Shown: piece by piece, positions 25,575 through 33,480 of the stretch | How the letters are laid out: every line of letters starts with the position of its first letter | How positions within the stretch are numbered: position 1 is the stretch's first letter | Source of the DNA: Deinococcus rhizophilus | Lineage (GTDB): Bacteria > Deinococcota > Deinococci > Deinococcales > Deinococcaceae | Reading direction: 5' to 3' | DNA length: 64,000 nt | Assembly: GCF_030271215.1 (NCBI RefSeq) | Contig: NZ_JASNGB010000001.1 | Coordinates: 4,794-68,793 of the forward strand | The notes under the pieces: model-generated | The model's input: only the letters and a program-made list of their open reading frames with translations | Databases searched by the model: none | What the model was told of the DNA's origin: nothing | Program-made: the position numbers and the translations under genes

Positions 25575-26075
25575 TCAGGGCAGGGGCGCCAGCGTGGGCG
25601 CGAGCCGCAGGTGGGCGTCCAGCGTGGCGCTCAGCCCGTATTCGCCCAGCGGGATGGGGAGGGCCAGGGGTGCCGACCGGGGCACCCGGACCGTCACGTC
25701 GAACTCCACGTTTCGCACGTCCACGTCCAGGCAACTGGCCAGGGCGGCCACGGGCACTTCCCCGGGCTTGGTGCCCTTGACGCCGCGGACCACCACGGGA
25801 CGCGGCGAGGCGGTGAATTTCCGGAGGCGGTAGACGAGCTGATCCCCGTCCACCCCGAGGTTGTACATCTTGAAACAGAACACCGTGTTGCTGTCGTTCG
25901 GCTTCTGCCCCAGGGTCAGGAAGGCGTCGGTGATGGGGGCGTTTTTCCGCAGCACCACGCCGTAGGTGTAGTTGGCGTCCCGGCCGACGAAGGCGCCTTC
26001 CCCGTCCGGCGTCAGCGGAACGGCAAGGGCGGTCGGGACCAGGGCGAGGAGGCCGGTCAGCAGCAGGCGTCGCAT
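25575..26075 (-). CDS. Secreted hypothetical protein (probable moron), 166 aa
   Basis: The ATG at 26075 gives a clean signal peptide (MRRLLLTGLLALVPTALAVP). Two further upstream in-frame starts add only an Arg/Pro-rich tail. The mature part is beta-rich with two cysteines (FCFKMYNLG; ASCLDVDVRN) and an unusual LALPIPLGEYGLSA stretch. TATGCT lies 7 nt before this ATG without a Shine-Dalgarno, suggesting leaderless expression. Like its neighbour it interrupts the usual tail gene order, and an envelope role during lysogeny is plausible but unproven. Confidence 0.65.
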   Translation of the reverse strand: MRRLLLTGLLALVPTALAVPLTPDGEGAFVGRDANYTYGVVLRKNAPITDAFLTLGQKPNDSNTVFCFKMYNLGVDGDQLVYRLRKFTASPRPVVVRGVKGTKPGEVPVAALASCLDVDVRNVEFDVTVRVPRSAPLALPIPLGEYGLSATLDAHLRLAPTLAPLP

Positions 26076-26082
26076 GGGCCGC

Positions 26083-26088
26083 AGCATA
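26083..26088 (-). promoter_or_regulatory. Candidate leaderless -10 box
   Basis: Minus-strand TATGCT ends 7 nt before the ATG at 26075. The -35 region is weak, so this rests on the -10 box, the spacing and the missing ribosome binding site. Confidence 0.4.
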
Positions 26089-26128
26089 GGCGTCCGTCCC
26101 GCAGGGCGTGGCCGCATGTGAGTGCCCG

Positions 26129-26386
26129 CTACCCGATCTTGTGCCCGCCCCCCCGCCGCCGCGCCCTCTCCTCGTCCTCGGCCCGCTTCTGATTCGCGGC
26201 CTTCTGATCGTCCAGCGAGTCCTCAAAGATGTTCTTCCGGACCTCGTAGGCAGCCTTGTCCAGGAACAGCGCCCGCAGCATCCCCTGCGTGGCCACGTCC
26301 GAGTGCATGATCTCCAGCACGGACCCGTAGCCCGCCTCAGCCATCTGCGCGTAGAGGCGCAACTGCCTCAGCTGGCGCTCGGCGCT
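26129..26386 (-). CDS. Tail assembly chaperone T extension (frameshift part of GT)
   Basis: This frame lacks a convincing start of its own (only a TTG at 26362) but is open back to the slippery site in the upstream gene. Read by -1 frameshift it adds 85 residues (SAERQLRQLRLYAQ onward) to the first 163 residues of the G protein, giving a GT fusion of 248 residues. The T part is helical with a basic end (RAEDEERARRRGGGHKIG). In lambda-like siphoviruses GT binds the tape measure during tail assembly. The position between major tail protein and tape measure fits. Confidence 0.75.
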   Translation of the reverse strand, partial: SAERQLRQLRLYAQMAEAGYGSVLEIMHSDVATQGMLRALFLDKAAYEVRKNIFEDSLDDQKAANQKRAEDEERARRRGGGHKIG

Positions 26387-26874
26387 TTTCCCTCTGTCCG
26401 CACCCCGCCGAAATTCACGATGGCGGTGTACAGGGGCCGCTCCATCTTGCCCAGAGCGCCCTGCACGTCGGCATACCGGGGGTCGACCATCCCGGCGATC
26501 AGCACGCTGACCCTCCCGCCGCGCCGAGCGAGGTAGGTACGCTCCAGTTCTCCCTCCCGGCTGAGTTCGGGCGGCTGGTAGCTGGGTTTGCCCTGCCGGT
26601 CCTTCGGACGGGCGGCGTCGAACTTCTTGCGGTCCTCCTGGGCGGCGCGGAGCTTCTCCTCCGCGTGCACCTCCAGGTCATGAGCGGCGAAGGCCAGCAA
26701 CAGCCCGTCCTGCTCCACCTGCTCGGGGTCGATGCGCCCGATCACGAAGGGGAACCAGGCGTCGGGGTCGGGGGCGTCCGGCGCTGGGGGCGTGTCCCGG
26801 CTCTCCCCGGTGTCGGCGTTGATGTAGACGGTTCTCTGGTTGCGGGCGCGGAGGCGCTCGGCGATGTCTGTCAT
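26368..26874 (-). CDS. Tail assembly chaperone, G-like, 168 aa
   Basis: This is the first chaperone gene after the major tail protein. The sequence is acidic and helical (FVIGRIDPEQVEQDGLLLAF; LEVHAEEKLRAAQEDRKKFD) with no enzymatic motif, as usual for lambda G analogues. Its last codons contain the slippery heptamer GGGAAAA in the correct phase (GA-G GGA AAA), six codons before the TGA at 26370-26368, so a fraction of ribosomes should continue in the T frame. Confidence 0.75.
   Translation of the reverse strand: MTDIAERLRARNQRTVYINADTGESRDTPPAPDAPDPDAWFPFVIGRIDPEQVEQDGLLLAFAAHDLEVHAEEKLRAAQEDRKKFDAARPKDRQGKPSYQPPELSREGELERTYLARRGGRVSVLIAGMVDPRYADVQGALGKMERPLYTAIVNFGGVRTEGKAPSAS
26386..26392 (-). 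other. Programmed -1 frameshift site GGGAAAA
   Basis: The minus strand reads GAG GGA AAA GCG in the G frame, so X XXY YYZ is G GGA AAA. Slipping back by one base moves codon starts from 26388-phase to 26386-phase, exactly the frame that is open to 26129. It is the same class as the lambda GGGAAAG site. A GC-rich downstream segment (GCGCCGAGCGCC) could supply structure. Confidence 0.8.
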
Positions 26875-26927
26875 GGATTCCTGCCTGTTGGATGGCCGAC
26901 GACGGCCCGCGAGGCGTCGTCGATGAG

Positions 26928-26968
26928 CACCCCGCCTGCCCCTGGATCAGCGGGCAGCAGGCGGGGTG
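26928..26968 (-). terminator. Strong hairpin after the major tail protein gene
   Basis: CACCCCGCCTGC (26928-26939) is perfectly complementary to GCAGGCGGGGTG (26957-26968). It lies in the 114-bp gap between the major tail protein and chaperone genes. No T tract follows, so it may be an mRNA-stabilising 3' structure or a partial terminator that sets the high ratio of tail tube protein to chaperone. Confidence 0.45.
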
Positions 26969-26988
26969 TCGCGGGCTCAGGGTCAGGT

Positions 26989-27996
26989 TCAGGCGGCGTA
27001 GTCGCCTTCGAGTTCCACCGTGAACGGCTTGGCGGCCGAGTTGGGGATCACGGCCCGCAGGGTGACCGCCGTGGTGACCGGGCCGTCGCTGATGGGGGCA
27101 TCGGCCTCCACGTACTGGGCGGTCGGCATGTTCACCGTGATGCGCACGCCCCCGGCTGCTGGGTTGCCCTGGATCAGGTCAAAGCGCAGCGGCACCAGCG
27201 TGCTGGCGTCGCGCAGCTGGAGCAGCTCGGGACGCCCTCCCGTGAAGGAGGTGGCCACCTCGATGTTGACCTTGCCGGTGCCGGGGCGGAAGCTCTTGGT
27301 GGAGTTCCCGCTGCGGGCGCCGGGGTCGATAGGCCGGTTGAAGGTCAGGGTGACGCCACCCTCGACCGCCTCCTCCACCCCGTTCACATCCAGGCGGAAG
27401 GCCCCGCGCTCGAAAGCCCCCTCGAAGTCGGGCACGGCCACGGCGGGCACCGTGAAGCCCGCCTCGTTGGCGTAGTGGACCTCGTAGTCCCCCGCGTGGA
27501 AGCTGAGCACGGCGGTGACCAGGCCGGTGTCCTCGGGCACCGTGGCGACCACCAGGTAGAACTGGCCGTTGGTGATCTTCACGTACCCGATGGTGGGCAC
27601 GTACCAGTAGCCGGAGAACGCCTGGGCGGGGTAGTGCGCGGCCCACTGGCGGTTGCTCAGCGGGGTGATGGTGCGCACGCCCGCCGCCTCGGCGCCGTCG
27701 CCGTACATCATCCGCAGCACGGCGGCCAGGGTGGGGGCGTCGAGTTCGACCGTGACCGTGCGGCTGTTGTAGCTGCCGGTGGCCGACTGTCCGGCGGGCT
27801 CGAAGACCGTGCCGTTGAAGAAGCGGGGCATGATCGTGTCCTGGTCGGGCAGGTAGCCGGTGCCGGTCGTCTCGCGCATGACCAGGGTGGGCTCGACGAA
27901 CACGCCGGGCTCGGCCTGGGGGGCGATGGCGAAGAAGCCGCTGTTGTGGTCAGGGCTGACGGCCTGCCAGGGGGTGAACGCGGGGGGGAGCGTCAT
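26989..27996 (-). CDS. Major tail (tube) protein, 335 aa
   Basis: A beta-rich protein placed directly before the G/GT chaperone genes. It begins with QAVSPDHNSGFFAIAPQAEP and carries alternating beta strands and a TRLNRPIDPG-type loop (FNRPIDPGARSGNSTKSF). The last 80 residues (PLRFDLIQGNPAAGGVRITV) could be an Ig-like addition. The assignment is mainly by synteny and size (typical range 150-350). The following strong hairpin suits an abundant structural protein. Confidence 0.75.
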   Translation of the reverse strand: MTLPPAFTPWQAVSPDHNSGFFAIAPQAEPGVFVEPTLVMRETTGTGYLPDQDTIMPRFFNGTVFEPAGQSATGSYNSRTVTVELDAPTLAAVLRMMYGDGAEAAGVRTITPLSNRQWAAHYPAQAFSGYWYVPTIGYVKITNGQFYLVVATVPEDTGLVTAVLSFHAGDYEVHYANEAGFTVPAVAVPDFEGAFERGAFRLDVNGVEEAVEGGVTLTFNRPIDPGARSGNSTKSFRPGTGKVNIEVATSFTGGRPELLQLRDASTLVPLRFDLIQGNPAAGGVRITVNMPTAQYVEADAPISDGPVTTAVTLRAVIPNSAAKPFTVELEGDYAA

Positions 27997-28286
27997 TCGG
28001 TGCCTCCGTCAGGCGTGGGGGTGGAGGTGTCGGTCGCGGGGGCGTCGGCCGACCCGCCGTCCTCCTGGGGCTGCTGGGCGTTGTACTTCGCGGCGGTGGT
28101 GCGCCGGAAGGTCCCGTGCGCCTCGATGCGCCCGGCCTGCTCGGCGGTGTCGACCCGCAGGATCTGGCCGGGCGTCACGCGGGCGATGGGCTCGCCGTCG
28201 GCCCCGAACAGGCTGCCCGTCTGGGTGCCCTCGTACTCGTAGTAGGCCGGGAGGGTGTACTCCGGGGCCTTCTTGCCTTTGGTCAT
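27993..28286 (-). CDS. Hypothetical head-tail region protein, 97 aa
   Basis: The ATG at 28286 has AAGGAG about 6 nt upstream and is preferred to a long shadow frame. The core (LPAYYEYEGTQTGSLFGADG) is followed by a Gln/Ala/Thr-rich disordered acidic tail. The stop overlaps the tail tube start (ATGA). No family is recognised. Confidence 0.55.
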   Translation of the reverse strand: MTKGKKAPEYTLPAYYEYEGTQTGSLFGADGEPIARVTPGQILRVDTAEQAGRIEAHGTFRRTTAAKYNAQQPQEDGGSADAPATDTSTPTPDGGTE

Positions 28287-28786
28287 GGGGACTCCTTCAG
28301 CTCGACTCTCAGGTCGAGCACGAGGTCGAAGTTGGTGGTGAGGGTCAGCACGGCGGGCTTCTGGAGTTCGGCGGGGGCGTCGTTGATGAACAGGTCCGAG
28401 GCCAGGTCGCCCATCCCGGCGAACGTCACGCCGGGGGTGGGGTAGGACGCGAACACCTGCCCGGCACGCTCCAGCACCGCGCCGATCAGGGCCGCCTCGT
28501 CCACCCCGTCGCCGGGGTTGTCGCCCAGCGGGAAATGGAGGCTGACGTAGCCCTGCAGCACTCGCCTGATCAGGTGCCCGGCCACCTTGGGCTGAGCCCC
28601 TGGCGGCACAACCGCGCTGACCGCGAACTCGCTCGCCCCCGGAACGATCTGCGCGGCGAGGAGAGGACGGGGGGCCATGTCCAGCAGGCCGGGGCGGGTG
28701 CCGTCGCGCCCCAGGGTGACCTTGAGGGCGTGGTAGAGCACCCGCAGGGCCGGGCGGGGGTCGGCCACGGTGAGGGTTGTGGTCAC
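28283..28786 (-). CDS. Putative tail terminator / head-tail completion protein, 167 aa
   Basis: The GTG at 28786 overlaps the previous stop (GTGA) and has GGGAG 5 nt upstream. The fold looks like the tail-terminator type: an N-terminal helix (ALRVLYHALKVTLG), beta strands, then FPLGDNPGDGVDEAALIGAV. The position between a gp10-like gene and the tail tube gene supports tail termination. The sequence family is not certain. Confidence 0.55.
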   Translation of the reverse strand: MTTTLTVADPRPALRVLYHALKVTLGRDGTRPGLLDMAPRPLLAAQIVPGASEFAVSAVVPPGAQPKVAGHLIRRVLQGYVSLHFPLGDNPGDGVDEAALIGAVLERAGQVFASYPTPGVTFAGMGDLASDLFINDAPAELQKPAVLTLTTNFDLVLDLRVELKESP

Positions 28787-29268
28787 AGGTCTCCCAGGTC
28801 CAGCCACAGGCTGGCGAGGGCCTCACGCCCGGAGTCCCGCACCGGGTGCCGGGCACGGATGCGGACCCGCCGGGCCATCACCCAGCGGCCGGTGGGCTGG
28901 CTGGTGTCGGTGGGGGTGTAGAGCCGGAAACGCAGGAAGGGGATGTAGCGCAGGATGCGCCCGCCCTTGCCGCGCACGGGGGTGCCCCTCTTCGGCAGGA
29001 TCTCCGCGCCGTCCTCGAGGGAGAACACCCCGGGGCCGGTGACGCTGAGGGCCGCGCCGGTCGGGGTCAGGCGGCTGCGGACGCTGCGGCGGGTGCGCCC
29101 GGTGCGGGAGGTGACGTAGCGGCTCATGGGGCCGCCGGAGTACTTCTCGCGCAGGCGGTGGGCCGCGTTGTCCTTCCACTCTGTCGCCAGCTCGCGCTGC
29201 ACGACCTTGAGGGAAGGGGGCTTCAGGGCACTGGCCCAGGCCTGGGCGTCGTAGTCAGCGGAGATCAT
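28783..29268 (-). CDS. HK97 gp10-like minor head-tail protein, 161 aa
   Basis: The ATG at 29268 overlaps the upstream stop (ATGA). The protein has an N-terminal helical region (LKVVQRELATEWKDNAAHRL), an Arg-rich loop (TSRTGRTRRSVRSRL) and a basic C-terminus, the layout of gp10-type neck proteins. The assignment is by context and general features. Confidence 0.5.
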   Translation of the reverse strand: MISADYDAQAWASALKPPSLKVVQRELATEWKDNAAHRLREKYSGGPMSRYVTSRTGRTRRSVRSRLTPTGAALSVTGPGVFSLEDGAEILPKRGTPVRGKGGRILRYIPFLRFRLYTPTDTSQPTGRWVMARRVRIRARHPVRDSGREALASLWLDLGDL

Positions 29269-29966
29269 GGACGCTCCTTCCACCACGAGTCGTCCCCGGT
29301 GGTTGGTGTAGGCGCCGGATCAGGCGCAGAGACGTCCTCAGCAGGCGGCTGGGTCTGCGGAGCCCCACTCCCCTGCCAGCTCAGCCCCACCACGTCCCCG
29401 AGGCTGTCGCGCTGCACGGGCGGCACCACCAGGTACCGGTCGCCGTCCGCCGTGGTGATCTCCTCCCCGGGGTGCAGGTGCACGCCAGGGGGGAGGTGGC
29501 CACGGTGGCTGTTGTTGGCGCTGGCCTGGAGGTCGTTCCCCCCGCTCACGCTGAGAGCCGGGGCGTCCAGGGCGGTGATGCGCAGGCGGAAGCCCTGGGT
29601 GCCGATGGTGGCCACCTGGGGATAGGCCCGCTCGTCCACCAGGCGGCAGACGCCCACCCGCTGTCCGGTCCAGGCGCTCTCGTCGCCCCAGAGGCCGAAG
29701 ACCAGCGATCCGCCCTGGTAGGGGGCGTGCGTGCCGGGCTCGGGCTCGGGGTCACCCGGATACAGCCGCAGCAGACGCAGGCTGGCCGGAATGGGGTCGG
29801 TCTGGAGGCGGGTGAAGCCCTTGCCACCCTCTTGATTGGGGTCCCCCAGCGAAAAACGGCGGGTGAGCCCATCGGACCAGGTGGCCCGCTCGGTGTACAG
29901 CAGCGGCGCGTTGGCCCGCAGGGTCCGCTGGGCCAACGCGCGGTACCGATCGGCCGGACCCGTCAT
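29265..29966 (-). CDS. Putative head-tail connector protein, 233 aa
   Basis: It lies between the capsid and tail blocks in the position of head-closure proteins. Features include an N-terminal helix (ADRYRALAQRTLRANAPLLY), a beta-rich centre and a conserved-looking HLHPGEEITTADGDRYLVV segment, followed by a Pro/Thr-rich acidic tail ending in DDSWWKERP. No firm family call. Confidence 0.5.
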   Translation of the reverse strand: MTGPADRYRALAQRTLRANAPLLYTERATWSDGLTRRFSLGDPNQEGGKGFTRLQTDPIPASLRLLRLYPGDPEPEPGTHAPYQGGSLVFGLWGDESAWTGQRVGVCRLVDERAYPQVATIGTQGFRLRITALDAPALSVSGGNDLQASANNSHRGHLPPGVHLHPGEEITTADGDRYLVVPPVQRDSLGDVVGLSWQGSGAPQTQPPAEDVSAPDPAPTPTTGDDSWWKERP

Positions 29967-30346
29967 CCGACCCCCCAGGGCTCGAAGATCGGCGCGGGGT
30001 TGGCGGTGACTGGTCCATTCGCGGCCGGAGCAACAAGACCCGCCTGCGCCTGCGCGGCCCCCTGCTGCTCGCGCAACAGCGCCACGCGGCCCAGGATGTC
30101 CTGCTCGACTGTGATCTGCCCCTCCGACCGGAACTTGTCCGCCTGCCCGAGCAGGTAGGCGATCCAGGCCCCCAGCGCGAGGGACGCGACATGGGCCTGC
30201 CGCTGAGACTCGGTGGCGTCGGTGCGCTCCCCGGCCACCTCCTCCCAGAGGACGAGGCGGCGGTCGAACACGCCCTCACTCATCCCCAGCGCCTCGGCCG
30301 TCAGGGAGTGCTCCGCCTCCAGGCGTTCAGCAGGCGTGAGCGGCAT
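29963..30346 (-). CDS. Putative head completion protein, 127 aa
   Basis: A mostly helical protein (LTPAERLEAEHSLTAEALG; HVASLALGAWIAYLLGQADK) of the size of phage adaptor proteins such as gp6/gp15, ending in a disordered Ala/Pro segment. The stop overlaps the next start (ATGA). No direct family recognition. Confidence 0.5.
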   Translation of the reverse strand: MPLTPAERLEAEHSLTAEALGMSEGVFDRRLVLWEEVAGERTDATESQRQAHVASLALGAWIAYLLGQADKFRSEGQITVEQDILGRVALLREQQGAAQAQAGLVAPAANGPVTANPAPIFEPWGVG

Positions 30347-30350
30347 GGCC

Positions 30351-31052
30351 CTACTCCGTCAGCGCCTTGAGCGCAGCGTCGGCCAGGGTGTCGCTGATGC
30401 CCTTGACGGCGATCAGGCGTTCGCGGGCGTCGGCTGGAATCAGCTTGCCGTCCGCAAGGGCCTGCTGGGCCGCATCGCGCTCGGCTTCGGCCGCCTGCGC
30501 CCGACCCTCGGCCTCGGCAGCCTGGGCGGTCACTTGCTCCAGGGAGGTGCGCAGGCTGTCGCGCTCGCTGGTCAGGGTGGTGACCTGGGGTTCGAGTTCC
30601 TGCACCCGCGCCTGAGCCGTCTGCGCCTCGCGGGTCTGCTCCTGCACCTGGCTGGTGAGCGTGCCGACCTCCTGGCTGAGGGTTTCCCCCCGGCGCCGGG
30701 CCTCATCGCGCTCGCCCGTCAGGGTCTGCACCCGGGTCTCCAACTCGGCCACGCGGCCCGCCTGTTCCGGGCCGCCGCCCGCCTCCGCGAGATGGGCTTC
30801 GAGCTGCTGAATCCGGGCATTTGCCGCCGCGAGCTGCTGCACGGCGTCATCCGCATCCGCCTGCGCCTGCGCCGCTTCCGGGTTGGTCTGCGCCTTGTAC
30901 GCTGCCGCCGACATCAGGAACTGCTTGGCCTTCAATTTGTCCACCACGGCGTCGTCGAGCGTGCTGGTATCGAAGCCCTCGCCAAGGGTGCGGTGCCACA
31001 CCAAGCCGTCGAAGTACGGCTTGGCCAGCACCAGATTCTGTGTTTTGGTCAT
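30351..31052 (-). CDS. Coiled-coil protein with helix-hairpin-helix end, 233 aa
   Basis: The N-terminal 45 residues form a small domain (LVLAKPYFDGLVWHRTLGEG). Residues about 60-205 are one long heptad-rich coiled coil (VAELETRVQTLTGERDEARR and onward). The last 30 residues (ARERLIAVKGISDTLADAAL) resemble a helix-hairpin-helix. Its role behind the capsid gene is unknown, perhaps structural. The ribosome binding site GGGAGG lies within the tail of the upstream terminator. Confidence 0.6.
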   Translation of the reverse strand: MTKTQNLVLAKPYFDGLVWHRTLGEGFDTSTLDDAVVDKLKAKQFLMSAAAYKAQTNPEAAQAQADADDAVQQLAAANARIQQLEAHLAEAGGGPEQAGRVAELETRVQTLTGERDEARRRGETLSQEVGTLTSQVQEQTREAQTAQARVQELEPQVTTLTSERDSLRTSLEQVTAQAAEAEGRAQAAEAERDAAQQALADGKLIPADARERLIAVKGISDTLADAALKALTE

Positions 31053-31054
31053 GG

Positions 31055-31089
31055 AAAACCTCCCGGACCGGGGCTAACTCCCCGGTCCG
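31055..31089 (-). terminator. Rho-independent terminator after the major capsid gene
   Basis: CGGACCGGGG (31064-31073) pairs perfectly with CCCCGGTCCG (31080-31089), with GGAGGTTTT following on the minus strand. The T run overlaps the ribosome binding site of the next gene. Confidence 0.8.
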
Positions 31090-31117
31090 TGGTGTCAGGG
31101 GGAGTAGAGGCGGAAGC

Positions 31118-32338
31118 TCAGGTGCCTTGAGCGATCACCACGGCGCTGCGCTCCGCCACGGTCGCGGCGTGCACATCGCCCACCTTCACGGCGAAGGTGT
31201 GGTTCTCGAAGGATCCGTGGTTGAGCTCCACCGTGTCGGGCACGCGGGTGTAGGTGCGCGGCCCGGCCTGGAACCCCTCGAGATAACTGATCTCCAGCGG
31301 GCGGGCGTTCCGGTCCAGCGCCACCCAGTCCCGGTCGCTGAGGTCCGCGTACCCAGCGGCCGGGTCGTTGTACCGGGGGTTGCCCTCCGGCCCGTCGTTG
31401 AAGATCTCCGCCATCAGCGGCTCGTTGTGCGGCGTGCCCGCGCGGTAGACCGGGTTGATGTTGGGCTCCAGCCCTCCCTGGGTGCTGCCCGCCAGCGCCT
31501 GGCTGTTCAGGCTGACGTAAGCCAGCGAGTCCCAGGCCGGGGGCAGATACAGGTCAGTCATCGTACGGGCCACGAAGCGCCCGTCGATCCGCTGGCTGGC
31601 CAGGAAGCTCTTGACTGCCTGGATGTTCTGGATGGTCGGTCCCTGCTCGCCATTGAGCAGCGGCAGGCGCGGCGCCATGCGGGCGACCGCGTCGATGACG
31701 CTCCACGCGCGGGTGCGCGCCGCCGCCTCGCCCAGTTCCTCCATCGCCTCGGCGAACTCGCCGATCTCGTCGTTGGTGTACATCTCCCAGGTGTAGGCGA
31801 TGGCCAGCTCGTAGTTCACCGCGCTGTAGAACTCGCCCTGGCCGATGAAGCCGGTGTACTGGACGTTCGTCGCCTCGGGGCGCCGGGCCAGGAAGCGGTG
31901 CAGCAGGTTGGTGGCCCCCCGCGCCTTGATGGGCTTGAAGTTGTTCACCGTGCGGGTGCGGGCCACCTTCAGCAGCTCGCTCTCGAAGGGGGCGTAGCCG
32001 GGACGGCGGGCCGCGTCGCGGGTGTAGGCCAGCGCCAGCAGGAAGTCACTGGTGGTCAGCGTCTCGGTCTGCCGGTGCGCCCAGCGGATGCCGGTGAGGT
32101 CTTCGAGCACGCCGTCCTGCGCCGCCAGAGCCATGTCCCAGCCCTCGCGGTTGGAGATGCGCAGGTCCTGGCTGCGCTGGAGGTTCTCGTCGAGCAGGGC
32201 ACCGTAGTAGCCCTTGTAAAACGCCTGGATGCCTGTTTCCAGGATGGTCATCATGGTGAGGCGGTCGACAACCTGCTCGGGGATGTAACCGCGCAGGGCG
32301 GCCTCGCGGTACCCCATGCGGAGTTTCTGTACGGTCAT
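31118..32338 (-). CDS. Major capsid protein, 406 aa
   Basis: It lies after decoration and scaffold-protease genes and has its own terminator, as expected for the most abundant head protein. The sequence is mixed alpha/beta with a long N-terminal helical region (IPEQVVDRLTMMTILETGIQ), a central MAPRLPLLNGEQGP region and a beta-rich C-terminal part ending in HAATVAERSAVVIAQGT. It carries no enzyme motifs. I assign it by synteny and length. The HK97 fold is inferred, and resemblance to Mu gpT-like capsid proteins is only an impression. Confidence 0.75.
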   Translation of the reverse strand: MTVQKLRMGYREAALRGYIPEQVVDRLTMMTILETGIQAFYKGYYGALLDENLQRSQDLRISNREGWDMALAAQDGVLEDLTGIRWAHRQTETLTTSDFLLALAYTRDAARRPGYAPFESELLKVARTRTVNNFKPIKARGATNLLHRFLARRPEATNVQYTGFIGQGEFYSAVNYELAIAYTWEMYTNDEIGEFAEAMEELGEAAARTRAWSVIDAVARMAPRLPLLNGEQGPTIQNIQAVKSFLASQRIDGRFVARTMTDLYLPPAWDSLAYVSLNSQALAGSTQGGLEPNINPVYRAGTPHNEPLMAEIFNDGPEGNPRYNDPAAGYADLSDRDWVALDRNARPLEISYLEGFQAGPRTYTRVPDTVELNHGSFENHTFAVKVGDVHAATVAERSAVVIAQGT

Positions 32339-32385
32339 GCGGCTCCTTGCTGGTGCTCAGGGAAAAGAGGACGGAGGGCCGAAGG

Positions 32386-32754
32386 TCAGGCGTTGGCGCG
32401 GACGGCGAGCAGACCGTTCACTTTCCAGCCGACGAACACGCCGGTGTTCACGTCGCTGTAGGTACCGTCGGGCTGCTGGTAGACCTTGGCCCCCTGCGCG
32501 AGGGCGGCAGGCAGATCGACGCGCAGGGTGACGGCGATGCCGGGGAGGAAGACGCTGGCCTGCCCGGCGACCAGGCCCTGGGGGGTCACCCTGGCGGGGT
32601 TGTTCAGGTCGTCGGCGGTGACGCGGGCGGTGACGGCCACGCCCAGCAGGCCAGCGTTGCCGATGGCGACCGGGTGGCCTTCACGGGTATTCGCAGGCAC
32701 CGCGAGCGGGAGGGTGATGCCGTCCATCGGGCTGCCGTGTGCACGGGTCTTCAT
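32386..32754 (-). CDS. Capsid decoration protein, DUF2190-like, 122 aa
   Basis: The order of elements (GHPVAIGNAGLLGVAVTARV; the ASVFLPGIAVTLRVD strand; QGAKVYQQPDGTYSDVNTG; FVGWKVNG) matches small DUF2190 proteins that sit between protease and capsid genes and form head fibres or decorations. The length is typical. A T-rich terminator stem lies upstream of its start in the gap from the protease gene. Confidence 0.65.
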   Translation of the reverse strand: MKTRAHGSPMDGITLPLAVPANTREGHPVAIGNAGLLGVAVTARVTADDLNNPARVTPQGLVAGQASVFLPGIAVTLRVDLPAALAQGAKVYQQPDGTYSDVNTGVFVGWKVNGLLAVRANA

Positions 32755-32773
32755 GGGTGGGACCTCTCGGGGG

Positions 32774-32808
32774 AAAGAAGAAGGCCCCTGGCGAAGCGCT
32801 CAGGGGCC
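32774..32808 (-). terminator. Rho-independent terminator after protease-scaffold
   Basis: GGCCCCTG (32783-32790) pairs with CAGGGGCC (32801-32808), followed on the minus strand by TTCTTCTTT. It lies in the gap between the protease-scaffold stop at 32827 and the decoration protein start at 32754. Confidence 0.75.
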
Positions 32809-32826
32809 GGGGAAGCGGGGCGAGGC

Positions 32827-33480
32827 TCAGCGCAGGCCGAGGCTGCCGCGCACGTTGGCGACGGGGTTGTGGCCCTCCACCTGTCGGGCGGGGGCACTGT
32901 TGTTGCCGATGGGGAGGGACACGCCTCCGGCCCGCTGCGCGGCGCTCTCGTGCGGGCGCCCGCGTGGGGGAGTGGCCGCCGCGCCCATCAGCACCCGGCG
33001 CTCCTCGATCATCTGGCCGACGAGCTGCCTGGCCTCGTCCTCGCTGCCCGCCGCGACGCTGACCTGGATGACCTGCTCGCGGAACCGGGCGTCGAGGTCG
33101 AGATCGCCCACCTTCGGCGCCCGGGGGAGTTGCGCGGCCTCCAGCGCCGTGATGGCGATGTTGGTGCGTTTCTCGGTGAACGCCTGGCGCTCGCTGGCCT
33201 CCAGGCGGGCATTCAGGGCCAGTACGTTGCGCTCCAGCGTGCTCTCCGCGTGGGTGCTCGCAGGCGCGGGGCTGGGCGCGGGCTGGGGCGCCGGGGCGGG
33301 CGAGGGGGCCGGGTTCTGGGCGGGTTGAGGCGCGGGCGTGGGCCCCGGGCTGGGAGCCTGGGTCACATCCTCGGCGATGGCGACCATCGTCGCGGCGTAC
33401 TCGGTCTGGTGCTGGGCCTTGATCTGCTCCAGCGTGAGGCCGGGGAAGCGGTCCAGCAGGGCCTTGAGTTTGGGGTTCAT
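32827..33480 (-). CDS. Scaffold protein from internal start, 217 aa
   Basis: The minus strand reads AAGGAGG, five bases, ATG at 33480, in frame with the protease gene and placed just after the protease domain (GSMNPKLKALLDRF). This copies the lambda C/Nu3 and T-type strategy of making excess scaffold from a nested start. The product has a short helical head, a Pro-Ala linker and a coiled coil. Expression is inferred from the ribosome binding site. Confidence 0.6.
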   Translation of the reverse strand: MNPKLKALLDRFPGLTLEQIKAQHQTEYAATMVAIAEDVTQAPSPGPTPAPQPAQNPAPSPAPAPQPAPSPAPASTHAESTLERNVLALNARLEASERQAFTEKRTNIAITALEAAQLPRAPKVGDLDLDARFREQVIQVSVAAGSEDEARQLVGQMIEERRVLMGAAATPPRGRPHESAAQRAGGVSLPIGNNSAPARQVEGHNPVANVRGSLGLR

